Source: Piliocolobus tephrosceles
Lineage: Eukaryota > Chordata > Mammalia > Primates > Cercopithecidae
Reading direction: 5' to 3'
Length of the DNA: 64,000 nt
Assembly (NCBI RefSeq): GCF_002776525.5
Contig: NC_045441.1
Span: 116,979,210-117,043,209, forward strand
Below the pieces are notes generated by a model that saw only the letters and a list, made by a program, of their open reading frames with translations, was not told the origin of the DNA and made no database searches. Of this stretch, positions 9,922-21,541 are shown piece by piece. The translations under genes and the position numbers were made by a program. How positions within the stretch are numbered: the stretch's first letter is position 1; every line of letters begins with the position of its first letter.

Positions 9922-12506
9922 TTAAGATTTAAGTAATTTTGTTTTTAAAGGCAACTTAAATTTCACTATTGAAAATGGAAAGTCACTATGAAAGAAAAGA
10001 ATATTCATGACACTTGTTAAAGATGGTAAGGCAGACTTTATTCAAGGAGGGCCGTGGTGATAGGTATAGGGACCACTGCAGTGGAGTCTTGTGGTGGGAG
10101 GGAGCAATTTAGAGATATTTGTTTCCAGTCTCTGAAATAACTAATGTGATGTTATTTTCAGTCTTAGGAATTCTGTTCCGGGAGAGAGGAAATCACTGTT
10201 TTATAGCCTTTAATACAAGGACATTAAAAAAATTTTTGGTAATAACCCAAAACAGAATCACTGTGCCAAGTGAAATTTATCTGCTTGCCTATCAGGACTC
10301 TGTCACAGGTTTTAATGAGAAAAGTGGTGCATTCTATTCCTCCTCATGTGTAAGGTAGAGGGACACTCCCAAATACCTGGGTCCTGAAATCCCATGGTGA
10401 TATATTATTGTGTGTGGTAATTACTTGAATTATTGCTCTTGGCAGGTGAGCCCTTTCACAGCCCAGAGGCCAGGAGGCTGCCTCTATCACTTAAAAGCTG
10501 AGTTATCTTGTTAAGCTGCTCTCTTGTGAGGGCTTTAGAATCTCCTGAGTCCTCCCCACAAGCTCTCAGTGGGACACAGGTCCAGCTCCTGGCTAAGCCC
10601 ACCCTGCTCTTGTATTCGGCCCCTGAACTGTAGCTCTGGAGGAATAACTTGCCATTATATTACAAGTAAGGCGGTGTGGGGCTGCTAGCCCAGACTGCTT
10701 GGTTTCCATTTAATCCTTAAGAGTTCCCATATTGGTGCTCTTAATGAGAGTTCATAGGAGAAAATGTATTTCTTTGATTATCAACAGGAGGAGAGCTGAA
10801 AGGCAATGTAGAGAGAATAATCAGCTTAGTACTCTTGATTATCTGAGGAAAAGGGCCTCAGAAAATTGATTCTTGGAAGTGGTTGATGACACACTAAGCA
10901 TACAGTAAAGGTGGCCCCTGAGTCTGAGCTGTCCATAAACTTTATTTGAAATCTCTGCTTTATATATTAAAGAATTTAATTATCTGTTATTCATTGGAAA
11001 GAGTGCCCCCCTCAAAAAAGAAAAAAAAAAAAGGTGTGGACAATCACAGAGCTGTGCTTTAGTGATAGCATAGGGAAGGTAGAATATTCTGAATGTTTTT
11101 AATAAAAATGGATGAGCACTCTCTTTTATGCAGTGCTGGGATCATAAGCAAGTTCCAGATTGTGCTGATATAGCTGCCTGTTTAATATCTTGATATGTGC
11201 AGATCTATGTTTGATGACAGAGGGTGGGAAGGGGCAGGGACACTGGCATCGTGGTGGGGAAGGAATGACCAGTTCTCTTGTCATCGCCAGCTGTGTTAGA
11301 TGACCAGGGTCTTGAGTTTTTATTCCTTTATGATAATGTCCCTAGGATTTTAATAATGAGGCAAATCCTAGGATGGTACCTTAATTCAGCAATAAATGAC
11401 TTTAAAACGTTTATGGTAGACTTGTGATTTGTACTTGATTTTGACATCTAAAATTGACTATCAGTTTTTCAAATAGGAAGAATTTCCTATTTGAGTTTGG
11501 AAAATAAATGGGGAAAAGTCATGCTTCTCATGAGTATCATAGAAGCTGACTTATTTCCTCAAGCTCTGTGGTCAGCTCTGTATATAAACCCGAGTAAGTA
11601 TATTAGACATTCTTTAGAGATGATTCACTCCGAGTAATACTGAGTATTATGCTTAATATCACTATTTCTCTAGGTCAAGTTTAGGGAAAAGTGTGCATGA
11701 CTTTACAGGAACAAACCTGAGGAAGAGTAAATGCAGTCATTTTCGTTTCTCTAAGATATTTCTGGTCGGCTTTCATTTAGTTGTATCTGGTATACAGGTC
11801 CCCTACCACGTTTTATCATTTTATTATGATTTGATATTGTGTACAGTATATTTCACTCAGGCACACAGTGATGGCAGTGCTGTGAGGAGGAGAGATGAGA
11901 TGACAGCAGCCTTGCCGCTGTGGCTAGTAACGCAGTAGCTGCTCTCCTTTGTACCTGGACCAGGAACAGTAGCTGCTGTGCTTCTCTCCTTTCTCTGGGC
12001 CTTGGAACTGTGGAGGAGGAAAGGGTCCCAGTTAAAGGAAGGGGTTGTTGGACTTAACGGATTTCTGGTGGTGCCCAAAGTAAATCTTTAGACTAGGGCC
12101 GAGTCCATCATTGTTTGGTAAACAATATTACAGATATTGTCAAAAAATATTCAGAAAGCACAGTCCTTGGAATTGTTAATCCCACTTGTGACAGGCACAA
12201 GAAGACATCTGTGTTACAGACATAGGCACATACAGTGCTTAGAATAGGTCTTTATGTCAAAATCAGAGAGTGTAGAATTTGGTGTTTTGAGTGACTGCAT
12301 TGTTTTCCATTATGTAAAATGCTGTTGATCAACTATACTTTGAAAGCACTGAAGAGTTAAGTTATATGACTGCTAGTCAACATGGCTACAGACTCAGGGG
12401 AAGAAAAATGACTCGGTTAAATCCCATCATCTTCCAATAGAAACAAAAGAAAAAGGCAGAATTGAAGAGAGGCATGTGCAGAGATCTTCTGAAGGAGACT
12501 GTAGAA
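9922..12506. other. Intron 1, mostly unclassified
   Basis: AT-rich intron with a short A-rich run near 11018-11032. A 'ggcagactttattcaaggag' segment at 10030-10050 looks repeat-like, but I could not assign it. No gene seen. Confidence 0.45.
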
Positions 12507-12637
12507 CAGTAATCACCTGAGAATTTGTTAGAAATGCAGACCCTCAGACCCTACCCCAAACCTAATGAATCAGAATCTGCATTTTTACAAGATCTCCGGG
12601 TGACTGATGTTTGCAGGGTAAAGTCTGAGAAGTGCTG
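12507..12637 (-). repeat. MER5A-like hAT element
   Basis: 'aatcacctgagaatttgtta' followed by 'gaaatgcagaccctcagacc', 'aatgaatcagaatctgca' and the end 'gtctgagaagtgctg' follow a MER5A-type MITE in reverse orientation. The left TIR is diverged. Confidence 0.7.
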
Positions 12638-12854
12638 TCCATTAATTCCCTGCCTCTATTCCCCACTCTGACTTCCTCATTCAGGAACATATGTTCTCCA
12701 GCAAATTCTGCCTTAACTTTGGCCTTCCTCAAAGAGGACTGCCTAAACCCTAGAGTAGATCAGATTGCCATGCTGTACGAACACCGTACTTCTCTCCCAT
12801 AGAACTTGTGACAATATTACATAAGAGAATAATTGTTTAGTATCAGTCTTCCTC

Positions 12855-12968
12855 TCTATGCTGGGTGCTCTGTAAGGGCAAAGATCATATCTGTCTTATT
12901 CACCATGGTAAATCCAGAGCCCAGAACAAGACCAGGAACAAATAAGTAGTTTTTGAATAAATAAATGG
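12855..12968 (+). repeat. L2 3' end
   Basis: 'gctctgtaagggcaaagatc', 'tctgtcttattcacc', 'ccagagcccagaaca' and '...ttgaataaataaatgg' follow the L2 LINE 3' terminus. Confidence 0.65.
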
Positions 12969-13388
12969 CTCTACTGTATGTCGAGTACAGTGCTAGACTT
13001 AGGAGACGACAAAAACAATTCTTGTCCTTACCGCAGCTCATAGCTTAGTGGATTTTTGTTCAAGTGAATGAAAGCTGAACCGCTAAGATCATGTGCTGCA
13101 CTCACAGCTGCTTTACCTATTTCTCTGCCAAATGACAAGAGGTGGCCCAAATGTCTCTGGGACCTTCCACTCCCACGGCATGATCTCTAGACACGCATGC
13201 CCTCACCTGTTTCTCCCCTCATTTGGATTCTCCATTTCCATAGTGCAGTACCCTGTCCCACCTTCTCCCTCTGCCCTCTTTAATGCAACTCCAACTTGTC
13301 TCCGCATCACTGCATTCTCCCCTCAGTAGTTTATGTTATCTTTGACAACATTTGCGTCAGTCTGCTTCCCTCAGCAGTGCCTCCCTCC
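12969..13388. other. Intron 1, unclassified
   Basis: No firm repeat or gene. The stretch 12970-13040 has a 'gtacagtgctagacttag' phrase suggesting another old SINE/LINE scrap. Confidence 0.4.
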
Positions 13389-13686
13389 TTTTTTTTTTTT
13401 TTGAGATGGAGTTGCCCAGGCTGTTGCCCAGGCTGGAGTGCAATGGCACAGTCCCGGCTCGCTGCAAACTCTGCCTTCCGGGTTCAAGTGATTCTCCTGC
13501 CTTAGCCTCCCAAGTAGCTGGGACTACAGGCGCCCACCACCACGACCAGCTCATTTTTGTATTTTTAGTAGAGATGGGGTTTCACCATGTTGGCCAGGCT
13601 TGTCTCGAACTCTTGAGCTCGGGTGATCCACCCACCTTGGCCTCCCAAAGTGCTGGGATTACAGGTGTGAGCCACCACGCTCGGCC
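13389..13686 (-). repeat. Alu element (AluS-like)
   Basis: Full minus-strand dimer from the T run to GCTCGGCC. Near its tail 'gcccaggctgttgcccaggctg' is a short tandem repeat of the usual single segment. Confidence 0.94.
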
Positions 13687-14393
13687 AGCGGTTCCCTTTT
13701 GACAGTATGTCAAATTTCTCTTGTTACCCACTTCAGTAATGTTTTACCTAACTCATTTCTAACCACTCAATTGATTATTTCCTGTGAGCTGTCAAGCCTA
13801 CTCTGTTCTCAACCAAAACCACTCAAATCTATACGATATCCCTGAGCACTTCGGAAAATCTCTTAATTAACTGTTCAATATTCAATTGTCTTCCCACTTT
13901 CCTCAGTCACTACCTATATGCTCCAAAGGGATACTTGGTGTCTGAGCAAATGCTGTAATCTCTTCTATGATTATATTCTCCACGAGTCTCATATTTGTTC
14001 TTGCTTCCTAGGCAAGATTCTCTCAGTAGATTTACCCCAAAGCCTATATCCAATACCATGGTGACAAAAATACATCTAAATGCCTACACTGCTAGCAATG
14101 ACAGTGTAATAGTATTTCCTTCCTGTCCCCTCCATGTATTGTGCTGGCTAAAAATATTACTCTATTACCTTTGCGTTTTGATCCAGACAGCCTATATTTT
14201 AGAGAAGATCAAAGGTGTAGGGACAGGAGGAGGAAGTTTTAGGATTTGATAAGGACAAAGGGAAATAAAATTCAGCATCTTGAAGATTAACATAGAGAAT
14301 TTCTCTTGGCATTCTCAAAGCATCTTTTCTCTTTGTTTCTAGTTTAGACTGTAGGACTTAGACATTGTTATTTATTTATTTAACTAATTCTAA
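13687..14393. other. Intron 1, no recognisable element
   Basis: No repeat or gene recognised. Confidence 0.5.
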
Positions 14394-14680
14394 TTTTTTT
14401 TTTTTTGAGACAGAGTCTGTCACCCAGGCTGGAGTGCAGTGGCGTGATCTTGGCTCACTGCAACCTCTGCCTCCTGGGTTCAAGTGATTCTTGTGTCTCT
14501 CCCTTCTGAGTAGCTGGGATCACAGGCATGTGCCACTACATCTGGCAAATTTTTGTATTTGTAGTAGAGACAGTTTCACCATGTTGGCCAGGCTGGCCTT
14601 GAACTCCTGATCTCAGGTTATCTGCCTGCCTCAGCCTCCCAAAGTGCTGGGATTACAGGCATGAGCTACCATGCCTAGCC
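14394..14680 (-). repeat. Alu element (AluS/J-like)
   Basis: Full minus-strand dimer. Approximate target-site duplication TAATTCTAATTTT before and TAATTTTAATTTT after. Confidence 0.93.
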
Positions 14681-14689
14681 TAATTTTAA

Positions 14690-14812
14690 TTTTTTTTTTA
14701 AGATGCCTGTGTTGCCCAGGCTGATCTTGAACTCCTTGGCTCAAGCCACCCTCCCACCTCAGCCTCCAGAGTAGCTGGGATTACAAATGTGAGCCACTGC
14801 TCCTGGTTCTCA
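14690..14812 (-). repeat. Partial Alu monomer
   Basis: About 120 bp of one Alu arm from 'gttgcccaggctgatcttga' to 'gagccactgctcctgg', directly downstream of another Alu in the same orientation. Confidence 0.82.
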
Positions 14813-15052
14813 CACATTGTTTTTGATAATATGATTCTTTTTTGAAAATAAAGATAGCCAACTCTCAAGAGTAAAGGGTTTGCAGCCAGATTAGAAAACT
14901 TCACTTAAACCAAAAATAGATTTAATGGTCTTGCCTCTTATAGAAAGTTCTCAGTTACTTTAACTCTGAACTTCCATGACTTGTTTCTCAAATCTTTTGA
15001 CACACTAAGGGGTTTCTAGCTTTCCTGAATATAACACCTAATTAGATCACAT

Positions 15053-15201
15053 TTATTTATTTATTTTTATTTTTAATTTTTCTGTAGTAATGGGTCTCAC
15101 TTTGTTGACTTAGCTGGTCTTGAAATCCTGGCTCCAAGAGATCTTCTTGCCTTGACCTCCCAAAGTGCTGGGATTATAGGCATGAGCCATTGCACTCAAC
15201 C
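15053..15201 (-). repeat. Partial Alu monomer
   Basis: One diverged Alu arm: (TTTA)n start, 'agctggtcttgaaatcctgg', 'cctcccaaagtgctgggatt' and 'gagccattgcactcaacc'. Confidence 0.8.
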
Positions 15202-15523
15202 ATAGATCACGTTTATACACAATTAAAAGAAAAAAAAAAAAACCATGAGATAATTGGCATAGGAAGGAAAAGGGATATCTCTAAAACCCAAGATCTTTTT
15301 TGGGGCAGTAGTCTTTTTGAACAGCACACTCAGAAAGTTTGAATTCTGTGATTTGAAAGCGTCTATCATTTTATTTCATTTGGAAAAGATAATGAAACAG
15401 TGCATGGGTCACACAGGAAGATGTGTGGTCCATGCAACATCATAATAGTTTGATATTGAAATTCTTAGAAGCTGTATGTGCATGGAGAGAGGGAGGACTG
15501 GCCTTAAACACCTTTCAAGTACC
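15202..15523. other. Intron 1, no recognisable element
   Basis: No repeat or gene recognised apart from a 13-base A run at 15230-15242. Confidence 0.5.
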
Positions 15524-15828
15524 TTTTTTTTTTTTTTTTTTTTTTTGAGACGGAGTCTCGCTCTGCCGCCCAGGCTGGAGTGCAGTGGCCGGATCTCAGC
15601 TCACTGCAAGCTCCGCCTCCCGGGTTTACGCCATTCTCCTGCTTCAGCCTCCTGAGTAGCTGGGACTACAGGCGCCCGCCACATCGCCCAGCTAGTTTTT
15701 TGTATTTTTTAGTAGAGACGGGGTTTCACCGTGTTAGCCAGGATGGTCTCGATCTCCTGACCTCGTGATCCGCCCGTCTCGGCCTCCCAAAGTGCTGAGA
15801 TTACAGGCTTGAGCCACTGCGCCCGGCC
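15524..15828 (-). repeat. Young AluY, Old World monkey-type
   Basis: Near-consensus minus-strand AluY with a 23-base T run. It carries GTGGCCGGATCTCAGCTCAC, GGGTTTACGCC, CGCCCGTCTCGGCC and GGCTTGAGCCACTGCGCCCG, variants that I associate with cercopithecid AluY subfamilies. Confidence 0.93.
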
Positions 15829-16067
15829 TATTCAATGGATTATAATCTATTGCTATTAATTATGTTGATTTTCAAGTTGTCCCAGTTTTGGCTAATGAGA
15901 GCTCTTGTAAACTGGTTCTTATGTCATTTTGTTGTGTCCCCATTATTGAACACTTTCTTTTCTTCTGACACAGCAAGGTATTCCAGGCTCATATTGTGCT
16001 TTCCCTGCTCCAACCCTGGAATCAGCTGTTTCTTCAAGAAGTCTTGGTTCTATTTAGCAGAGAAGAG

Positions 16068-16290
16068 TTTTCCTTCCTTCCCCTTCCTTCTCCTTCCTTC
16101 CCCTTCCTTCCCCTTCCTTCTCCTTCCTTCTCCTTTCCCTTCCTCCCTTCCTCCTCCATCCTCCCTTCCTTCCTCCCTCCCTTCCTCCCTCCCTGCCTGC
16201 CTGCCTCCCTGTCTCTCTGTCTTCCTGTCTTCCTGCCTTGCTCTCTCCTTTCCTGCCTTCCTCCGTCCCTTCTTACCCTCCTCCCTCTTT
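16068..16290. repeat. Polypyrimidine tract, (CCTT)n/(CCCTT)n-type microsatellite
   Basis: About 220 bases almost entirely C and T on the + strand (purines on the - strand), built from CCTTC, CCCTTC, CCTCC, CCTGC and CTGT-type units. The repeat gives open frames on both strands, including a Ser/Pro/Leu-rich one (+) and an Arg/Gly/Glu-rich one (-); these are artefacts of the repeat. Confidence 0.95.
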
Positions 16291-17050
16291 CCATCCCCAA
16301 CTGCATTCCTGCATTCCCTCCAAGAAACAGGAATGTTTAGCCAAGATCTGGGTACTAGGTGTGCCCATTGCTACTGGGGTATCATAGTTTTTAGGCCCTC
16401 TTCCTTAGTGGATGGAGCCAGGAAGTATTTGTGTATGTAAACAACACACATATATCTCTCTATTTTTATATTTATCTGTATATATTAAAAAGCAAGGATT
16501 TACTTCTAATCTAACAGGATTTTTTTTCCTGGCCTTTCTGTATTTGTAACTCCCCTCTGAGAAACTTAGCTCTCATTATCCTCTAGGTATGATTTGCTCA
16601 GTTCCCCTGTAGGTAACAAATCTGCTCACACTAGCTGAGTCTTCAGCTTTCTGTGACCTGCCAGCAAGTGCTGGTTTAATCTTCAGGTCCTAGTATCTTG
16701 CCAGCTTGCGCTGACCAAAGGGAGTCTTTATAGCTTTTTTGACCTGTTGGTAGCTTAAGGTGATTTAGCCATAGGATTAGTCACCCTTAAAATAAAGACT
16801 ACCTAGCATCATAGCAGAAAATTAGCATCTCTTTTGTTTTTGGAGAAAAAAATGCTTTGCTTTTAGGCTTTTTTCTTTGAAATATTTTCAGCTTCCTTTT
16901 AAATGTCTTGGAAGGCTTGAGCTGGGTTTATTTTTTTCCTCCAAATTTAATGTGCTTTTGGTATTTGTCTGGAATTGAAATAAAGTACTTTTAAAAATGA
17001 TCCCAGTTTTTCTGTGATATATTTAGTGTTTAAAACAAACACCTTATTTT
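16291..17050. other. Intron 1, no recognisable element
   Basis: No repeat or gene recognised. Confidence 0.5.
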
Positions 17051-17338
17051 GGCCGGGTGCAGTGGCTCATGCCTTAATCCCAGCACTTTGGGAGGCCAAG
17101 GCAGGCAGATCACCTGAGGTCAGGAGTTTGAGACCAGTCTGGCCAACATGGTGAAACCCCATTTAAAATACAAAAATTAGCTGCACTTGGTGGCACACAC
17201 CTGTGGTCCCAGCTACGTGGGAGGGTGAGGCATGAGAATTACTTGAGCCTGAGAGGTGGAGGTTGCAGTGAGCTGAGATCGTACCGTTGCACTCCAGCCT
17301 GGGCAACAGAGTGAGACTTCATCTCAAAAAAACAAAAA
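17051..17338 (+). repeat. Alu element (AluS-like)
   Basis: Plus-strand dimer from GGCCGGGTGCAGTGG to an A-rich tail. It has small deletions in the left arm ('ccccatttaaaatacaa'). Approximate flanking repeat ACCTTATTTT / ACCTTCATTTT. Confidence 0.93.
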
Positions 17339-18254
17339 ACCTTCATTTTTTTTTCCTTATTAAAACATTTTTCTTCACTAGAGGTTTATACATTTACCCC
17401 AGTAGTATATGTTTGATTCCTTTTTCCCATCAGAATGTTATTTTTAGAGTCGTGATAACTGTTAGACCTAAATTCTCAGTGGCTGTTCAGTTTCAAACGT
17501 CTTGATTTTTAGTGTATATGTTTAGATGCACGCTCCAGAAATTCTGGTTTCTCTGACCTGTTAGAATCATTATTCAATAAAATAGTATATAGTAGTTAAT
17601 CTTATTGAGTGGTTTGGTGCTCTAGTCTGTCTTTATGCTTTGTTTTCTCAGATTATAACACTTAAGGAAATTCAGAAAAGCTCCTTTCTGAAGGGGAACA
17701 TGGGAAGAGAATAACGAACACTGATCACTGCAGTAACTTTCCTTTACCTTTAATAGCCTGAGTACTTGATCCTCGCCATTTGATAGAGGAGAAAGTCCCC
17801 TCTATGTAGTGATACTCTTTTTTTTATGTCCTGGAGTCAGTTAATTTTTGGTTCCTCCTCTGGCAAGTTAACACATAACTGTTACCTATCCTGAAAGATT
17901 TTCTTTCGACAGCTGGGGTAGACTTCTCTTAAATGACACTTCACATTTGTCTGCTATGTGTGGTTAGTTCTTCCTGAGTTGTTCTGTCTTATTTTTGAGT
18001 AAATAAGTCTTGATCTCCCAGGTCCTTGGCAACAGCAGAGCTCAGCGTGAGGTAGAGAAGACTTGGCTTTGCAGAGAACCATTGTCCTGGAAACAGTCTT
18101 GACACTGGTTTCCAGGAGGTTGAATGAGTTCCTTCATGGTGAAGGCTTCGATTGTGAAGGCTAAGCTACAGTCTTGGTTGTGTTCTTTTATGTAAGTCAT
18201 CAATATTTTGGCTCATGGTTCTCATATCACAGATTAAGTATTTGGGGTTTATTA
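17339..18254. other. Intron 1, no recognisable element
   Basis: No repeat or gene recognised. Confidence 0.5.
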
Positions 18255-18385
18255 GCAAGTACACTGGGAAAACCTGTGTTCTAGCCCTGATGCCGTCTTA
18301 CTGTGCCATAGTTTTCTCATCTGTAAAATGAGGATAAGGGTCACTGTCCTACTTTCTCAGGGCATTGATGTGAGGATGAGAAGGG
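18255..18385 (+). repeat. MIR element
   Basis: 'gttttctcatctgtaaaatg' followed by 'aggataagggtcactgtcc' and 'gcattgatgtgaggatgaga' is the MIR core and 3' side in plus orientation. Confidence 0.7.
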
Positions 18386-18439
18386 GAGGAGAGCAGGGAA
18401 GGAAGGGAAGAGAGATTAATGTTCCTTTAACATTTATTG

Positions 18440-18625
18440 ACTTACCTTCTTGATTTCAGGGAGTCAGGGATCTTATGTAATAATCCAAATAACCCAGAGG
18501 AGATAGTGGTATTATCTTCATTTATAGATGAAGGAATATCACAGTGTGCAGAATGATTTTCACTTGAGTTTGTGTTCAAACTCAAGGCTATATAATTTCA
18601 GAGCTCATGGTTGTTCCAGTTAGCC
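18440..18625 (-). repeat. MIR element, reverse
   Basis: 'tattatcttcatttatagat' followed by 'gaaggaatatcacag' and '...gtgttcaaactcaagg' follow the reverse strand of MIR. It is close to the plus-strand MIR at 18255. Confidence 0.5.
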
Positions 18626-18869
18626 ACACCATCCGCGGCTATGATTGCCAAGACAGTTTGTCAAGTATGAAGTTCAGTACAAACTAAAGGGATGATACTT
18701 ATTACCGTCACCCCAGAGGATAGAGATTTGGAAATAGGTACTTAAATCTACTTTCCAATGAGTGGGTATCTTAACTGATACATCAGGGGAATTAGATTAC
18801 AGGTTATAAGTCTAAATCTGACTGAATTCAGTGGTGAGAGAATTTCTGTGACTTTGATATTTTCTTTCT

Positions 18870-19164
18870 TTCTTTATTTTTGAGACGCAGTTTCGCTCTT
18901 GTTGCCCAGTCTGGAGTTCAATAGCCTGATCTTGGCTCACTGCAACCTCTGCCTCTTGGGTTCAAGCGATTCTCCTGCCTCAGCCTCCCGAGTAGCTGGG
19001 ATTACAAACGCCTACCACCACATCCAGCTAATTTTTGTATTTTTAGTAGAGACGGGGTTTCACCATGTTGGCCAGGCTGGTCTCAAACTCCTGACCTCAG
19101 GTGATCCACCTGCCTTGGCCTCCCGAAGTGTTGGGATTACAGGCGTAAGCCACTGCGCCTGGCT
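18870..19164 (-). repeat. Alu element (AluS-like) with target-site duplication
   Basis: Full minus-strand dimer. TGATATTTTCTTT is found before and after it. Confidence 0.95.
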
Positions 19165-19284
19165 GTGATATTTTCTTTTATATCCCTAGAGGAATGTCCA
19201 TCTTTTTCTATTGTACATACTCTTCCAATCTTTATAGCAGACCACACTTTGAGCCATTTCTTGTAACAACAATGTTGGCTATAT

Positions 19285-19550
19285 TTATTGTGTCCCTGGG
19301 TTGGGCTCTGTGCTAAGTGCTTTTATTTTGTTTAGGTTTCATAACAACTCTTCATTTTATTTTTATTTCAGCAACAGATTGACAAACTGGATCGTAACAA
19401 CTTATATATATTCTTATGTATTTATTTTATAAATGATGAAACGGAAGCTAATGGAGCCAATTAAATAACTTTCAAAGGTCACTGCTGACATTGATTTGAT
19501 TCTGAAACTAAATTCTTATTGCCATATACTGCGGCTCCTTCTCTGATTAT
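19285..19550 (-). repeat. MIR element, reverse, diverged
   Basis: 'gctctgtgctaagtgctttt', 'catttcataacaact'-like text, 'gatgaaacggaagct' and 'actttcaaaggtcactg' follow reverse MIR, with an insertion in the middle. Confidence 0.5.
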
Positions 19551-19663
19551 AAAAACGAGCAGTTTGTGTAACTTGGTTCAGAATTTATTTTTGCCATGCA
19601 CTTGCTATTCAGACGACCATAAAACTAGTTTTCATCTCACTCGCTTGTCATAATGCTTTATAT

Positions 19664-19993
19664 CAGGGGTTGGCAAACTTACTTTGTAAAGGGCCAGGTA
19701 ATAAATATTTTAGGCTTTGCCAGCCATATGGTCTCTGTCGCAACTACTCAACTCTGCCATTCTAGTGCAAAAGCAGCCCTAGACAATACATAAATGAATG
19801 AGCTTGACGTGTTCCAATAAAACTTTATTTATGGACACTGAAATTTGACTTTCATACTCTTTGCATGTTACATAATCTTCTTTTGATGTTTTTCCAACCT
19901 TTTAAAAATGTAAAAACCATTTTTAGCTCATGGACTGTACAAAAACAGGCTGTAGGCTGGATTTGGCTAGTGGGCTGTAGTTTGCCGATCCTG
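19664..19993 (+). mobile_element. hAT-Charlie non-autonomous transposon (MER20-related)
   Basis: Terminal inverted repeats CAGGGGTTGGCAAAC and GTTTGCCGATCCTG enclose 330 bp. Internal text includes 'gtctctgtcgcaactactca' and 'ccaataaaactttattta'. The 8-bp flanks CTTTATAT and CATTTTAT match at 6 of 8 positions, as expected for an old hAT insertion. Two relatives lie at 51515-51833 and 54883-55098. The subfamily name is from memory. Confidence 0.8.
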
Positions 19994-20274
19994 CATTTTA
20001 TCGTTTTGAAGTTTTCTTCTTTGTGTCTCCTTTTTGGGTGTTCTTTTGTAATATTGGACTCTAAGCTTGCCTTGCAGATGGTACGGTTTAATAAATGTTG
20101 GTATGATTTGGGACAGTCAACTCAATGGAAGCTTTACTTGCTTAGTGATTTGGTGTCCAACACCTGTTCTACTGGCACATATAAACAGAGATTTTAATTG
20201 GGAAAAAGATTTAATCAGTAGGTAACCTCAGATACCATTTTAACAGAAATCAGCTCCCAAATGCTTATCTGTGT

Positions 20275-20440
20275 GTGTGGCATAGTGGAATATCGGAATT
20301 GGGAAACTTCAACCCCAATCCTTGCTCTACTGTCAATCCTGGTTATTTTAGGCAAAAGTTACTTTACCTATCTTGCTCTCAGATTTCTCAGCTGTAAAAT
20401 AAAAGGGCCCAGATTAGATGCTCTCTTTATCTGAAGTCTC
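20275..20440 (+). repeat. MIR element
   Basis: 'tcctggttattttaggcaaa' followed by 'agttactttacctatcttgc' and 'tttctcagctgtaaaata' match the MIR core in plus orientation. Confidence 0.65.
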
Positions 20441-21541
20441 TCTGTAGATGATTATTATGGTCCTCCTGAGATTTAAACTCCCTATATGTAAGCTGAGGCC
20501 CGATTTTTGGCACAGTGGGCTCGGGAGCAGCAACTTGTGCTTGTATCTGCTGGGTCTGCAAGTGTATCCAGAGCCAGTGAGTCAGCGCTGCCATGAGCTC
20601 CTGGGCTTCTGGTTCATTAGGTTTGAATGTTGGGCCCTCTAATTTAGCTTTGCCTCTTGTTCTTGCCAGGAAAAAAAAACAAAAAACAAAACAAAAACAC
20701 ACACACACAAAACAAACAAAAAACTGGCTGTGTTGGTGAGTATTCTGGGAAAGGCCTCCCAGACCACACAGCTTATGTTGTTTTGGGATTGCTTGCTTTG
20801 TCTAAATGACTTTTTAATTTTCAAGAGATGATTCTTCCTGTGGAGGCAACAGCTCTGGCTGCCAGGAAGCTTTTTCCTGATATGCTTTTTGAAATATTCC
20901 CCAATTGAGTTTCCTTTTAGTTACTCTTGCTTTCATTCAGTTTCTTTAGATGTTTTCATTTCATTAAAGCGGATCCAGTAGGATCAAACTTCGCCGCCTC
21001 TTTTTACAGCAGCTCCTTCCCCATCCCCTGATGGTATTTTTAGGTGTAGAAAACACCTTGTCCAGAGGTAAGTCCCTGGCCTGCTTCTTTGCCACTCTGA
21101 CGTAGAGTCCCTGCATGTGCAGCCTTTGGGTTGTGACAGTTGAAGAATGGCATCATGGACCCTTCAGCTCAATGCCTTTCCTGGTTCTCCTTTCTGTGTG
21201 ACACACAGGATGCTCGCTATATTGTTTCTGAGAAGAAGCTTGTATTGCTTCTGGCCATTTTCATCCTTTTTAGAGCTTTGTAGATTTCAATGAAGATCTG
21301 TCTTTTTCCTGTGGCTTCCTACCTAGTTATTTCTAGAGGATTTGAAGGTTTATACTTAGAGCCTCTTCTGGGGTGAGTCACCATGCCTGACTTTTGCTTC
21401 TCAGTCTGCTGCCATTTAAAAAAAAATTTGTTAATGTTTTTCAGCTAGCATCTAATCTTCCTGCAAGAATATGGAAGTCTCTATAGTGAAATACACATTT
21501 TATGTCCCCATGTTTTTGTACTTCTATATTGGACCCTAAGT
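20441..21541. other. Intron 1, unclassified, with an A/CA-rich run
   Basis: 20670-20724 is an A-rich run with CACACA in it. On the minus strand 20427-20708 is open for 93 codons; its non-low-complexity part (20441-20645) is not a repeat I know. No gene could be assigned. Confidence 0.4.

Noticed and set aside
10022..10135. Possible LTR fragment ('ggcagactttattcaaggag')
   Set aside because: The phrase looks repeat-like, but I could not connect it to a specific family or find LTR ends.
15835..16440. 201-codon plus-strand frame and the opposing Arg/Gly-rich minus-strand frame at 16034-16306
   Set aside because: Both are produced by the polypyrimidine repeat, which lacks stop codons in several frames. 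Low complexity, no domain.
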